A stretch of DNA of 64,000 bases from Burkholderia sp. 8Y (GTDB taxonomy: Bacteria > Pseudomonadota > Gammaproteobacteria > Burkholderiales > Burkholderiaceae), in NCBI RefSeq assembly GCF_902506145.1, contig NZ_LR733520.1, positions 1,212,640-1,276,639 of the forward strand, read 5' to 3'. This document shows positions 46,936 to 56,530 of this stretch, in pieces. A model generated the notes under the pieces. That model saw only the letters and a list, made by a program, of their open reading frames with translations, made no database searches and was not told where the DNA came from. The number at the start of each line of letters is the position of its first letter. The stretch's first letter is position 1. The position numbers and the translations under genes are program-made.

Positions 46936-48174
46936 GTGAAACCGATTCTTAAATCCAACAAGCTGCAAAACGTCTGCTACGACATTCGCGGGCCCGTGCT
47001 CGAACACGCGAAGCGTCTCGAGGAAGAAGGGCATCGCATCATCAAGCTGAACATCGGGAATCTGGCGCCGTTCGGCTTCGAGGCGCCGGACGAGATAATT
47101 CAGGACATGATCCGCAATCTGCCCGGATCGTCGGGCTATTCGGACTCGAAAGGCGTGTTCGCCGCGCGCAAGGCGATCATGCACTACACGCAGCAAAAGG
47201 GCGTGACGGGCGTCGAACTGGACGACATCTTCATCGGCAACGGCGCGTCCGAGCTGATCGTGATGGCCATGCAGGCGCTCTTGAACGACGGCGACGAAGT
47301 GCTTCTGCCCGCGCCCGACTATCCGCTGTGGACCGCGGCCGTGAGCCTCTCCGCAGGCACGCCGCGCCATTACATGTGCGACGAAGGCAACGGCTGGATG
47401 CCCGATCTCGACGATATCCGCGCGAAGATCACGCCGAACACGAAGGCGCTCGTCGTCATCAATCCGAACAACCCGACGGGCGCGCTGTATTCAGACGAAC
47501 TGCTGCTCGAACTGATCGGCATTGCGCGCGAGCACGGTCTCATCATTTTCGCGGACGAGGTCTACGACAAGATCGTCTACGACGGCAAGACGCATACGTC
47601 GATGGCCGCGCTGTCCGAAGACGTGATCACGGTCACGTTCAACAGCTTGTCGAAGAGCTATCGCTCGTGCGGCTATCGCGCGGGGTGGATGGCGATTTCC
47701 GGGCTCATCGAGGAGAACCGTCGCCGCGCGAAAGACTATCTGGAAGGGCTCGGCATTCTCGCGTCGATGCGCCTGTGCCCGAACGTGCCCGGCCAGTACG
47801 CCATTCAGACGGCGCTCGGCGGCTACCAGAGCATCAACGACCTGATCGTGCCCGGCGGGCGGCTCTTCAAGCAGCGCGATCTCGCGTACGACATGCTCAC
47901 GGCCATTCCGGGCGTGAGCTGCGTCAAGCCGCAGGCGGCGCTCTACATGTTCCCGAAGCTCGATCCGAAGATGTACCCGATTGCCGACGATCAGCAATTC
48001 ATCACGGACCTGCTGCTCGAAGAACGCGTGCTGCTCGTGCAAGGCACCGGCTTCAACTGGCCGACGCCGGACCATTTCCGCGTGGTCTTCCTGCCGAACA
48101 TCGACGATCTGGCCGATTCGATCAACCGCATCGCGCGCTTCCTCGACGGCTATCGCAAACGGCACTCCGCTTAA
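46936..48174 (+). CDS. alaA: alanine-synthesising aminotransferase AlaA
   Basis: 412 residues from a GTG start, like E. coli AlaA (405) in block order: KSNKLQNVCYDIRGPVLEHA, IIKLNIGNLAPFGFEAPDE, IFIGNGASELIVMAMQALL, VVINPNNPTGALYSDELLLE, and the PLP lysine in FNSLSKSYRSCGYRAGWM. It makes alanine from pyruvate and glutamate. Weak ribosome binding site. It is 25 bases before hom; the trio alaA-hom-thrC is the usual beta-proteobacterial grouping. Confidence 0.94.
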   Translation: MKPILKSNKLQNVCYDIRGPVLEHAKRLEEEGHRIIKLNIGNLAPFGFEAPDEIIQDMIRNLPGSSGYSDSKGVFAARKAIMHYTQQKGVTGVELDDIFIGNGASELIVMAMQALLNDGDEVLLPAPDYPLWTAAVSLSAGTPRHYMCDEGNGWMPDLDDIRAKITPNTKALVVINPNNPTGALYSDELLLELIGIAREHGLIIFADEVYDKIVYDGKTHTSMAALSEDVITVTFNSLSKSYRSCGYRAGWMAISGLIEENRRRAKDYLEGLGILASMRLCPNVPGQYAIQTALGGYQSINDLIVPGGRLFKQRDLAYDMLTAIPGVSCVKPQAALYMFPKLDPKMYPIADDQQFITDLLLEERVLLVQGTGFNWPTPDHFRVVFLPNIDDLADSINRIARFLDGYRKRHSA

Positions 48175-48199
48175 TTTCCCTTTATAAGACTCGCGCAGT

Positions 48200-49516
48200 A
48201 TGGAACCGATCAAAGTAGGACTCTTGGGCTTCGGCACGGTGGGCAGCGGCACCTTCACGGTACTGCAACGCAACCAGGAAGAAATCAAACGACGCGCGGG
48301 CCGCGGCATCGAGATCGCGCGTATCGCGGTTCGGACGCCGGCCAAGGCGAAGGCCGCGGAGGGCGTCGCGATTACCGACGACTTCCACGCGGTCGTCGAC
48401 GATCCTGCCATCGATATCGTGTGCGAAATGATCGGCGGAACGGGCTTCGCGCGTGAACTGGTGCTGCGCGCGATCGCCAACGGCAAGCATGTCGTGACCG
48501 CGAACAAGGCGCTGCTCGCGGTCCACGGCACCGAGATTTTCGAAGCGGCGCGCGCCAAGGGCGTGATGGTCGCGTTCGAGGCGGCGGTCGCGGGCGGCAT
48601 TCCGATCATCAAGGCGCTGCGCGAAGGGCTGACCGCGAACCGCATCGAGGCCATCGCGGGCATCATCAACGGGACGACGAATTACATACTTTCGGAGATG
48701 CGCGACCGCGGCATCGACTTCGCGACCGCGCTTTCGGCCGCGCAGGAGCTGGGCTATGCGGAAGCCGATCCGACCTTCGATATCGAAGGCGTGGACGCCG
48801 CGCACAAGATCACGATCATGAGCGCGATTGCGTTCGGCGTGCCGGTGCAGTTCGACCGCGCGTACGTGGAGGGAATCAGCAAGCTCGCGGCCATCGACAT
48901 TCGCTACGCGGAAGATCTCGGCTATCGCATCAAGCTGCTCGGCATCGCGCGGCGCACGGAAAAGGGCATCGAGTTGCGCACGCATCCGACGCTCGTGCCG
49001 GAAAAGCGTTTGCTCGCCAACGTCGAAGGCGCAATGAACGCGGTCGTGGTGCACGGCGACGCGGTCGGCATGACGCTCTACTACGGCAAGGGCGCGGGCG
49101 CGGAGCCGACGGCTTCCGCCGTGGTCGCCGATCTCGTCGACGTGACGCGGCTGCATACCGCCGACCCGGAGCATCGCGTGCCGCATCTGGCCTTCCAGCC
49201 GGATAGCCTGTCGAACACGCCAATCCTGCCGATCGACGAAATCACGAGCGGCTACTACCTGCGGTTGCGCGTGGCGGATGTCACGGGCGTGCTCGCCGAC
49301 ATCACGCGCATTCTCGCGGACAAGGGCATTTCCATCGACGCGCTCTTGCAGAAGGAGTCGCAACAGGTCGACGGCGCGCACGAAGGCGAGACGGACATCA
49401 TTCTCATCACCCACGAGACGGTGGAGAAGAACGCGAACGCCGCGATCGCGGAGATCGAGGCGCTCGCGACCGTGGTCTCGAAGGTGACGAAGCTGCGCAT
49501 GGCAGCCCTCAACTAA
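48200..49516 (+). CDS. hom: homoserine dehydrogenase
   Basis: 438 residues. NAD(P)-binding VGLLGFGTVGSGTFTVL, catalytic core AGIINGTTNYILSEMRDRGI and ADPTFDIEGVDAAHKITIMS with the catalytic Lys, and a C-terminal ACT domain from about residue 350 (LRLRVADVTGVLADITRILA) for feedback control by threonine. It makes homoserine for threonine and methionine. A monofunctional enzyme, not fused to aspartokinase as in E. coli ThrA. 15 bases before thrC. Confidence 0.97.
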   Translation: MEPIKVGLLGFGTVGSGTFTVLQRNQEEIKRRAGRGIEIARIAVRTPAKAKAAEGVAITDDFHAVVDDPAIDIVCEMIGGTGFARELVLRAIANGKHVVTANKALLAVHGTEIFEAARAKGVMVAFEAAVAGGIPIIKALREGLTANRIEAIAGIINGTTNYILSEMRDRGIDFATALSAAQELGYAEADPTFDIEGVDAAHKITIMSAIAFGVPVQFDRAYVEGISKLAAIDIRYAEDLGYRIKLLGIARRTEKGIELRTHPTLVPEKRLLANVEGAMNAVVVHGDAVGMTLYYGKGAGAEPTASAVVADLVDVTRLHTADPEHRVPHLAFQPDSLSNTPILPIDEITSGYYLRLRVADVTGVLADITRILADKGISIDALLQKESQQVDGAHEGETDIILITHETVEKNANAAIAEIEALATVVSKVTKLRMAALN

Positions 49517-49531
49517 GCGCAGGAACGCGAC

Positions 49532-50977
49532 ATGAACTACATCTCGACGCGCGGCGCCGGCACAGGCGAGCGCCACACGTTCTCCGACATTCTGCTCGGC
49601 GGTCTCGCGAAAGACGGCGGCTTGTACCTGCCGGCGCAGTACCCGCGCGTATCGGCCGATGAACTCGCGCGCTGGCGCACGCTGTCGTACGCGGATCTCG
49701 CGTTCGAAGTGCTGTCGAAATTCAGCGACGACATTCCCGCGGACGACCTGCGCTCGCTCACGCGCAAGACGTACACGGCGCAGGTGTACAGCAACGTGCG
49801 CCACGAAGAGAGCGCCACGCAGATCACGCCGCTCAAGACGCTCGGCGTGGAGAACGGCGCGCCGCTCTCATTGCTGGAACTCTCCAACGGTCCGACGCTC
49901 GCGTTCAAGGACATGGCGATGCAACTGCTCGGCAATCTCTTCGAGTACGCATTGGCCAAGCACGGCGAGACGCTCAACATTCTCGGCGCGACTTCGGGCG
50001 ATACCGGCAGCGCCGCCGAATACGCGATGCGCGGCAAGACTGGCGTGCGCGTGTTCATGCTGTCGCCGCACAAGAAAATGAGCGCGTTCCAGACCGCGCA
50101 GATGTTTTCGCTGCAAGACCCGAACATCTTCAATCTGGCTGTGGAAGGCAACTTCGACCACTGCCAGGACATTGTGAAGGCCGTATCGAACGATCACGCG
50201 TTCAAGGCTGCGCACAAGATCGGCACGGTCAACTCGATCAACTGGGCGCGCGTCGTGGCGCAGGTCGTCTATTACTTCAAGGGCTATTTCGCCGCGACGC
50301 AGAGCAACGACGAGCGCGTGTCGTTCACCGTGCCGTCCGGCAACTTCGGCAACGTCTGCGCGGGGCACATCGCGCGCATGATGGGCCTGCCGATCGATCA
50401 GCTCGTCGTCGCGACCAATGAAAACGACGTGCTCGACGAGTTCTTCAGGACGGGCGTGTATCGGGTGCGCGGCGCGGCGGAAACGTATCACACCACGTCG
50501 CCGAGCATGGACATTTCGAAGGCGTCGAACTTCGAGCGTTTCGTGTACGACCTGCTCGGCCGCGATCCGGCGCGTGTCGTGCAGCTTTTCCGCGACGTCG
50601 AGGAGCAGGGCGGCTTCGATCTCGCGGCGAGCGGCGACTTCGCGCGCGTGAAGGAGTTCGGCTTCGTGTCGGGCCGCAGCAGCCACGACGACCGCGTGCA
50701 GACCATCCGCGACGTGTTCCAGCGTTATGACACGATGATCGACACCCACACGGCGGACGGCGTGAAGGTGGCGCGCGAAAACCTGAAACCGGGCGTGCCG
50801 ATGATCGTCCTGGAAACCGCGCAGCCGATCAAATTCGGCGAAACCATCCGCGAGGCGCTCGATCGCGAGCCCGAGCGGCCGGCGGCGTTCGTGGGCCTTG
50901 AAAAACTGCCACAAAGGTTCGATATCCTTCCTGCCGATGCGGCTGTCGTGAAGGCTTATATCGCCGAGCGGACCTGA
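49532..50977 (+). CDS. thrC: threonine synthase
   Basis: 481 residues, the longer type with an extended N-terminus (MNYISTRGAGTGERHTFSDI). The PLP lysine is in SNGPTLAFKDMAMQLLGNLF, the phosphate-binding region in GATSGDTGSAAEYAMRGK, and VPSGNFGNVCAGHIARMMGL is also typical. It converts O-phosphohomoserine to threonine. The homoserine kinase gene is not in this window. Last gene of the alaA-hom-thrC unit, followed by a large hairpin. Confidence 0.97.
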   Translation: MNYISTRGAGTGERHTFSDILLGGLAKDGGLYLPAQYPRVSADELARWRTLSYADLAFEVLSKFSDDIPADDLRSLTRKTYTAQVYSNVRHEESATQITPLKTLGVENGAPLSLLELSNGPTLAFKDMAMQLLGNLFEYALAKHGETLNILGATSGDTGSAAEYAMRGKTGVRVFMLSPHKKMSAFQTAQMFSLQDPNIFNLAVEGNFDHCQDIVKAVSNDHAFKAAHKIGTVNSINWARVVAQVVYYFKGYFAATQSNDERVSFTVPSGNFGNVCAGHIARMMGLPIDQLVVATNENDVLDEFFRTGVYRVRGAAETYHTTSPSMDISKASNFERFVYDLLGRDPARVVQLFRDVEEQGGFDLAASGDFARVKEFGFVSGRSSHDDRVQTIRDVFQRYDTMIDTHTADGVKVARENLKPGVPMIVLETAQPIKFGETIREALDREPERPAAFVGLEKLPQRFDILPADAAVVKAYIAERT

Positions 50978-50997
50978 GGGTTCGAGAGCGACACGAC

Positions 50998-51037
50998 GCG
51001 CGGGGGCGCGGCCTGGACGAGGGCCGCGCCCCCGCGC
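50998..51037 (+). terminator. GC-rich hairpin after thrC
   Basis: CGGGGGCGCGGCC and GGCCGCGCCCCCG pair perfectly, extended to 16 base pairs by the flanks, with an 8-base loop. Only TGCTTTC follows, so the T-run is weak. Confidence 0.65.
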
Positions 51038-51151
51038 TGCTTTCAGCGCGTGAACCGCGGCAATGTCGCATCATCGCGGGCATTTTGCCGGACACCTCGC
51101 CGGCCGTTTGCGCTCAGAAAGGCTTCAGACGGCGAAAAAGCCGTCAAAAGC

Positions 51152-51160
51152 TGCTAAAAT
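51152..51160 (+). promoter_or_regulatory. extended -10 element before ybiT
   Basis: TGC-TAAAAT matches the TGn extended -10 form, 40 bases before the GTG start. No matching -35 hexamer is visible, as is common for extended -10 promoters. Confidence 0.5.
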
Positions 51161-51199
51161 CTCAGGTTTTTCGCCGTACTCCATTCGAAAGGACGCGCC

Positions 51200-52792
51200 G
51201 TGCTGTCTACCGCCAATATCACCATGCAATTCGGGCCCAAGCCCCTCTTCGAGAACATCTCGGTCAAGTTCGGCGAAGGCAACCGCTATGGACTGATCGG
51301 GGCGAACGGCTGCGGCAAGTCGACGTTCATGAAGATTCTGGGCGGCGACCTGGAACCGAGTTCCGGCAACGTCATGCTGGAACCGAATGTCCGTCTCGGC
51401 AAATTGCGTCAGGACCAGTTCGCGTACGAAGACATGCGCGTGCTCGACGTCGTCATGATGGGCCACACCGAAATGTGGGCCGCGATGACCGAGCGCGACG
51501 CGATCTACGCGAACCCCGACGCGACGGACGACGACTACATGCGCGCCGCCGAACTCGAAGCGAAGTTCGCGGAATACGACGGCTACACCGCCGAAGCGCG
51601 CGCAGGCGAACTGCTGCTCGGCATCGGCATCAACATTGCCGACCATAACGGGCCGATGAGCAACATCGCGCCGGGTTGGAAGCTGCGCGTGCTGCTCGCG
51701 CAGGCGCTCTTTTCGAAGCCCGACGTGCTGCTGCTGGACGAGCCGACCAACAACCTCGACATCAACTCGATCCGTTGGCTGGAAGACGTGCTCAACCAGT
51801 ACAACTCGACGATGATCATCATCTCGCACGATCGGCACTTCCTGAACCAGGTCTGCACGCACATGGCGGACATGGACTACGGTACGCTGAAGATCTGGCC
51901 CGGCAATTACGACGACTACATGCTCGCGAGCACGCAGGCGCGCGAGCGCCAGCAGGCCGCGAACGCCAAGGCGAAGGAGCGTGTGGCCGACCTGCAGGAC
52001 TTCGTGCGCCGCTTCTCGGCCAACAAGTCGAAGGCGCGCCAGGCCACGAGCCGCCTGAAGATGATCGACAAGATCAAGATCGAGGAATTCAAGCCGTCGT
52101 CGCGGCAGAATCCGTTCATCCGCTTCGACTTCGAGAAGAAGCTGCATAACATCGCGGTGGTGGCGGAAAGCATCACGAAGAAGTACGACCGCACCATCTT
52201 CCAGAATTTCAGTCTGAGCGTGCAGCCGGGCGAACGCATCGCGATCATCGGCGAGAACGGCGCGGGCAAGACCACGCTGCTCAAGGCGGTGAAGGGCGCG
52301 CTAGAACTCGACGGCGGCACGGTCAAGTGGGCGGAAAACGCAAACGTCGGCTACATGCCGCAGGACACGTACGAGGAGTTTCCGAAGGACGAGACGCTGA
52401 CCGAATGGGTCGACCAGTATCGTCAGGAAGGCGACGACGACCAGATGGTGCGCGGCACGCTCGGCCGTCTGCTCTTCAATGCAGACGACATCAGAAAGAA
52501 CGTGAAAGTGCTGTCGGGCGGCGAGAAGGGTCGCATGATCTGGGGCAAGCTGATGCTCGGCCGCCACAACGTGCTGCTCATGGACGAGCCGACCAACCAC
52601 ATGGACATGGAGTCGATCGAGTCGCTGCAGATCGCGCTGGACAAGTACGAAGGCACGCTCATTTTCGTGTCGCACGACCGCGAATTCGTGAGCGGGCTGG
52701 CGAACCGGATCATCGAAGTGCGCACGGATGGCACGCTGCGGGACTTCGGCGGGAATTACGAGGATTTCCTGGCGAGCCAGGGGATTCAGTAA
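51200..52792 (+). CDS. ybiT: ABC-F family ATPase, YbiT type
   Basis: 530 residues, two ABC domains and no membrane part. First: [16 protein letters not shown] and [20 protein letters not shown], with [11 protein letters not shown] in place of the LSGGQ signature, as in E. coli YbiT. The P-site linker region contains [20 protein letters not shown] and [15 protein letters not shown]. Second: [32 protein letters not shown] and [22 protein letters not shown] proteins act on the ribosome; YbiT's exact task is not settled. GTG start with AAAGGA. Confidence 0.94.
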   Translation: MLSTANITMQFGPKPLFENISVKFGEGNRYGLIGANGCGKSTFMKILGGDLEPSSGNVMLEPNVRLGKLRQDQFAYEDMRVLDVVMMGHTEMWAAMTERDAIYANPDATDDDYMRAAELEAKFAEYDGYTAEARAGELLLGIGINIADHNGPMSNIAPGWKLRVLLAQALFSKPDVLLLDEPTNNLDINSIRWLEDVLNQYNSTMIIISHDRHFLNQVCTHMADMDYGTLKIWPGNYDDYMLASTQARERQQAANAKAKERVADLQDFVRRFSANKSKARQATSRLKMIDKIKIEEFKPSSRQNPFIRFDFEKKLHNIAVVAESITKKYDRTIFQNFSLSVQPGERIAIIGENGAGKTTLLKAVKGALELDGGTVKWAENANVGYMPQDTYEEFPKDETLTEWVDQYRQEGDDDQMVRGTLGRLLFNADDIRKNVKVLSGGEKGRMIWGKLMLGRHNVLLMDEPTNHMDMESIESLQIALDKYEGTLIFVSHDREFVSGLANRIIEVRTDGTLRDFGGNYEDFLASQGIQ

Positions 52793-52817
52793 GTCCGCGG
52801 TTTTCGCCGCAGAACGG

Positions 52818-52843
52818 AAAAAAGCCGCGTTTGCGGCTTTTTT
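52818..52843 (+). terminator. terminator of ybiT
   Basis: A-run, GCCGC, 4-base loop, GCGGC, T-run, about 25 bases after the stop. The symmetrical A and T runs would allow use in both directions. Confidence 0.93.
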
Positions 52844-52994
52844 CGTTTGCAGGCGCCGATTTTGTTGAGTCAGGAAACCGGCAAACTTCGCATCGGCTGC
52901 CCGTCTCAGGTTTCGCCATGATGCACGCGGGTGTCGCTTTCTGGGTCCGCAGCATGGCAAGCGGCGCTGCCGGCGCGATCAATCAGGCCAACGC

Positions 52995-53198
52995 TCACAG
53001 CTTGTCGTTCCGAAACCGCATGGCCGTTCCCTCGCGCGTGATCCGCTCCCAGATCGCGCGCTTCTCCTCGTCGCTCAGAAATACCCAATTCGACACTTCG
53101 CCCGCCGTGCGGCCGCAGCCTTTGCAGACTTCGTCGAAAAGCGTGGAGCACACGCCGATGCAAGGGCTGTCGGGAAGGTCGTGGAGAATCGAAGACAT
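52995..53198 (-). CDS. DUF1289 family small Cys-rich protein
   Basis: 67 residues with four cysteines in DSPCIGVCSTLFDEVCKGCG and then R-T-x3-V-S-x-W, followed by LSDEEKRAIWERITREG. This is the DUF1289 (YdhL-like) pattern, probably a metal-binding knuckle; function unknown. No good ribosome binding site at the chosen ATG. It lies 23 bases beyond the pldA stop on the same strand side but upstream in order, so pldA follows it in transcription only if read as one minus-strand unit pldA then DUF1289. Confidence 0.85.
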   Translation of the reverse strand: MSSILHDLPDSPCIGVCSTLFDEVCKGCGRTAGEVSNWVFLSDEEKRAIWERITREGTAMRFRNDKL

Positions 53199-53221
53199 GA
53201 GCGGGATCGTCGGGAAAAGAA

Positions 53222-54502
53222 TCAGCGGGCAATACTGTAGCCTATCCGCGCAATCCAGTGATGCCGCTGGTTGTAATCCAGAATGTCCTCGCCGTAGCCG
53301 TTGAAGTAGCTCACGAACACATAGCCGCCCCACGCACTGCCAATCAGCTTCGCGAGCGGATACGTCAGTTGCGAATCGACGCTGCCGTACCAGTGCTTCG
53401 TGCCTTTGCGCAGCGTCGTCGCGAGTTGCCAGCTATCCGGGCTGCCGTACTTCACGAGGAAATCCACGTAACCGCGGTAATCCGCGATATCTTCGTTGCC
53501 GCTCTTCGACAGGTAGTAGTAGAACTTCGGCGAGAGCGTCAAATGATTGCGCGTGATGTCGCCGAAATCCCACGTCGGGCGCACGAACGCGATGTTGATC
53601 GCGCGTGACTCCGGACCGCTTCGCCCGTTCGATTCGTGCCCGATGCCCGCCTCGACGCCCATGCGCGTGAAAAGCGGGCTCTTCCAGCCGGTATCCTGCA
53701 CGTAGTAGAAAAGCTGCGGCTGATAGCTCGTGTCGCGAAAAGGCGCGGAGGGCGCGGAAAGATTCCAGATGGACGTCTGCGTGTACGCGAAATACAGGTT
53801 GTCCAGAAAGCCGCGCGAGCGCGGATCGTCGGGCAGATGCAGCCGGTATTTGAAGCTGAACTGGAATTTGGCGAGATTGTCGCCGTTGCGGCCGTCGGCG
53901 AAGTAGATCGGCTCGAAGGTCGAAAAGCGGCCCGACAGCATGGTGTCGCTCGTCGTGGTCGGCACGTCCGTCGTGTTGGCAACGGCGGTCGCGCTCGCCA
54001 GCTGCGCCGGCGTCGCGGCTTGCGTCTCGCGCTGCTCGGCGGCAACCACCTGCGTCTGTTCCGCGCCGCGATTGAGCGTGACGAGCATCGGCGAGGCATC
54101 GAAGCCCACCGGATCGATCTTGATGGTGCCGCGCGCCGAATCGGGCCACGGCGCCGAAAAGCGCACGCGCCGATACTGTCCTGGCGCGAGCCGCAGGCGG
54201 TCCGGTGTCTTCGGATCGCGGACGAGTGCGAGCGGCGCGGGCGGCAAGTCGCCGTTGGTCAGGCGCACGGTGAGTTGCTTCGGCACATCCACGGTCAGCG
54301 GCGTGGTGTCGTCGTCGATGTACAGCAGCGTCAGTTCGAGCGGCTCAATGGCCGCCGCTTCGCGGGCCGGTTGCAGCACGGCGACGGTCGCGTGTGCGGC
54401 GCTGACGATCAGCAGGCCGGCAGCAAGGCAGGACCACCGCAGAGCGCGGCGGCGCGTTTCGACGTTGATGCAGATCGCAAGCGGTCGTGGGCCTAGAGCC
54501 AT
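53222..54502 (-). CDS. pldA: outer membrane phospholipase A
   Basis: 426 residues. Signal sequence near residues 20-38 (ALRWSCLAAGLLIVSAAHA). Residues 40-190 are an N-terminal extra domain with strand-like segments and an Ala/Thr-rich linker. The beta barrel from about 190 carries the catalytic His289 and Ser291 in GIGHESNGRSGPESRAINIA, matching the HxSNG motif of OMPLA. It hydrolyses misplaced outer leaflet phospholipids, with calcium and dimerisation. E. coli PldA is about 289 residues, so the N-terminal part is an addition. The last residue region GYSIAR fits a barrel C-terminus only loosely. Confidence 0.9.
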   Translation of the reverse strand: MALGPRPLAICINVETRRRALRWSCLAAGLLIVSAAHATVAVLQPAREAAAIEPLELTLLYIDDDTTPLTVDVPKQLTVRLTNGDLPPAPLALVRDPKTPDRLRLAPGQYRRVRFSAPWPDSARGTIKIDPVGFDASPMLVTLNRGAEQTQVVAAEQRETQAATPAQLASATAVANTTDVPTTTSDTMLSGRFSTFEPIYFADGRNGDNLAKFQFSFKYRLHLPDDPRSRGFLDNLYFAYTQTSIWNLSAPSAPFRDTSYQPQLFYYVQDTGWKSPLFTRMGVEAGIGHESNGRSGPESRAINIAFVRPTWDFGDITRNHLTLSPKFYYYLSKSGNEDIADYRGYVDFLVKYGSPDSWQLATTLRKGTKHWYGSVDSQLTYPLAKLIGSAWGGYVFVSYFNGYGEDILDYNQRHHWIARIGYSIAR

Positions 54503-54669
54503 GTAGTCGGCATCCTGTTTCGCAAAAGGGGAGTGTCGGACGGCGGTGAGACAGCGTCCGAGCAAAGAGCACGAACCTTCGATCCTAAACGGATGACGCC
54601 GATCGTGCCCGCACGCCGGCGCGTCGGCACACCGGCGCGTCGCGCAGGGCTCAGGCGCGGCGGCCGCCG

Positions 54670-56001
54670 TCAATGGCCCGTCGCGGCCTGCCAGAGCATC
54701 GCGGCATTGAGCGCGACGATGACCCCCGCGCAGCCCCAAGCGAGCGCGAGCGGCACGCGCGCGACGCGCCAGCGCCCCATGAGCCCCGCGTCGGAAGCGA
54801 AGCGCACGAGCGGGATCACCGCGAGCGGCAATTGCAGGCTCAGCACGACCTGCGTGGCGACCAGCAGCGCGTTCGAGCCGTGCTGACCGAAACTCGCGAC
54901 CGCCGCGAGCGCGGGGCCGATCGCGAGGCCGCGCGTGAGCAGCGCCCGCGCCCAGCGCGCCACTTTCAGGTTCAGGAAGCCTTCCATCACCGCCTGGCCG
55001 GCGAGGGTGCCCGTGACCGTGGCGTTCAGGCCGCACGCGAGCAGCGCCGTCGCGAACGTGATGCCCGCCCAGTGACTGCCGACGAGCGGCGCGATGAGCC
55101 GATGCGCGTCAGCGAGATCGTTGACTTCGGCGTGGCCCGCCGCGTGAAAGACGGCGGCGGCCACCACCAGCAGCGACGCATTGACGATGAACGCGATCGC
55201 GAGCGAGGCGAAGGTGTCGATGTTCACGCCATTGAGGGCGTCGCCGATGGCTTCGTCGTCGCCGGACCGCGCGTGATCGCGCACGAGCGAGGAGTGCAGA
55301 TAGAGGTTATGCGGCATCACCGTCGCGCCGAGCACGCCGGCCGCGAGCCAAAGCATGCCGGCATCGCACAGAAGGGCGCGCGGCGGCGTGAAGCCCGCGA
55401 GCGCCTCGCCCCAGGCCGGATGCGCAAGCGCGAGCTGGATCACGAAGCAAAAGCTCACGAACAGGATCAGTGCGGTCACGGCGCGCTGCAAGGGCCGCTT
55501 GCCGCGGCTTTGCAGCGCGAGCATCGCGAAGGTGCCGACCGCCGACATGAGCACGCCCGCCGTCAGGGAGACGCCGAAGAGCATCTGCAATGCGACCGCG
55601 CTGCCGACGACTTCCGCGACGTCGCAGGCGATGATCGCGACTTCGCACGCGAGCCAGAGCACGATGGTCGTGCGGCGGCTGTAGCGTTCGCGGCAGAGTT
55701 GCGCGAGGTCGCGCCCGGTGACGACGCCCACGCGGGACGCGACCCACTGGAGCAGCATGCCCATCAGGCTCGCGAGCAGCACGACGAAGAGCAATTGATA
55801 ACCGTAGCGCGCGCCGCTCGCCAACGCCGTCGCCCAGTTGCCCGGGTCCATGTAGCCGACGGCGACGAGCGCGCCCGCTCCGGCGAACGAGTACCAGCGG
55901 CCGCGAGGCCGCCGGGGCGGAATGTCGCGCATGCCGGGGCGGGAAGGTGCGCCGGACTTCGAGGCGGAGAGCTGGGCAAGCGCGGACGGGTTGGTGTTCA
56001 T
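54670..56001 (-). CDS. mntH: Nramp-type divalent metal (Mn2+) transporter MntH
   Basis: 443 residues with 11 membrane segments. The Nramp metal-site motifs are present: GYMDPGNWATALASGARYGY (Asp52-Asn55, helix 1) and VMPHNLYLHSSLVRDHAR (Met-Pro-His, helix 6). It imports Mn2+, perhaps Fe2+, with protons. The first 35 residues are a hydrophilic tail. No MntR- or Fur-type operator could be recognised upstream. Confidence 0.93.
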   Translation of the reverse strand: MNTNPSALAQLSASKSGAPSRPGMRDIPPRRPRGRWYSFAGAGALVAVGYMDPGNWATALASGARYGYQLLFVVLLASLMGMLLQWVASRVGVVTGRDLAQLCRERYSRRTTIVLWLACEVAIIACDVAEVVGSAVALQMLFGVSLTAGVLMSAVGTFAMLALQSRGKRPLQRAVTALILFVSFCFVIQLALAHPAWGEALAGFTPPRALLCDAGMLWLAAGVLGATVMPHNLYLHSSLVRDHARSGDDEAIGDALNGVNIDTFASLAIAFIVNASLLVVAAAVFHAAGHAEVNDLADAHRLIAPLVGSHWAGITFATALLACGLNATVTGTLAGQAVMEGFLNLKVARWARALLTRGLAIGPALAAVASFGQHGSNALLVATQVVLSLQLPLAVIPLVRFASDAGLMGRWRVARVPLALAWGCAGVIVALNAAMLWQAATGH

Positions 56002-56530
56002 GCAGACGTTGGCCTCGGAGTGCGGTGCAACGGCGCGCTCGGGCGGCTCCCGAGGCCGCCGTTTCAGCGTGCGTGACGGATAAGCGTGACGGATGCCACG
56101 ACGGCGACGCTTTCCCGCGACGCACGCGGCAAGAGAGTTAGCAACGACTGTTCCGCTGGCTGTCCTTCAAGCCTGGCAGCGCCGCGCGGCTCCTTGTGCG
56201 ATGGGGCAAAAGAGGCGCCCGACGGCGACCGAACGACCATCACGAATAATCACATTACCGCGGGCTTTCGGCGCGGCGTCGCACCGGAGCGCGTGGTTTT
56301 ATCCGGTGTCGCCCGGGGCGATTAGGGGCTAAAATGCGCGCACTTTTGCGGGCGGAGGCCGTCGGCGCCGTCCCCCGTGTGCTTTGCGCGACAAGCGGCC
56401 GATTATTTTTTGTCGCACTTCGGTTTAGTGGTAGTTTTCGGGGTTTTACAGGCAGTCGCGGGTCGTTCGACCGGAAAAGGCGACCCGCGTGGCGCGACGC
56501 ATCGAGAAGTCGGAACAAGGGAGAATCGAG
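56002..56530. other. divergent control region of mntH and the pot operon
   Basis: 529 bases without a convincing gene. TAAAAT at 56330-56335 is a possible -10 for the pot genes, with a long leader of nearly 190 bases. AT-rich patches lie at about 56240-56260 and 56400-56445. No riboswitch fold or metal-regulator palindrome was recognised. Confidence 0.35.

Noticed and set aside
48182..49804. A 540-codon minus-strand frame across hom and into thrC
   Set aside because: Antisense shadow of two certain genes, with Arg/His-rich composition.
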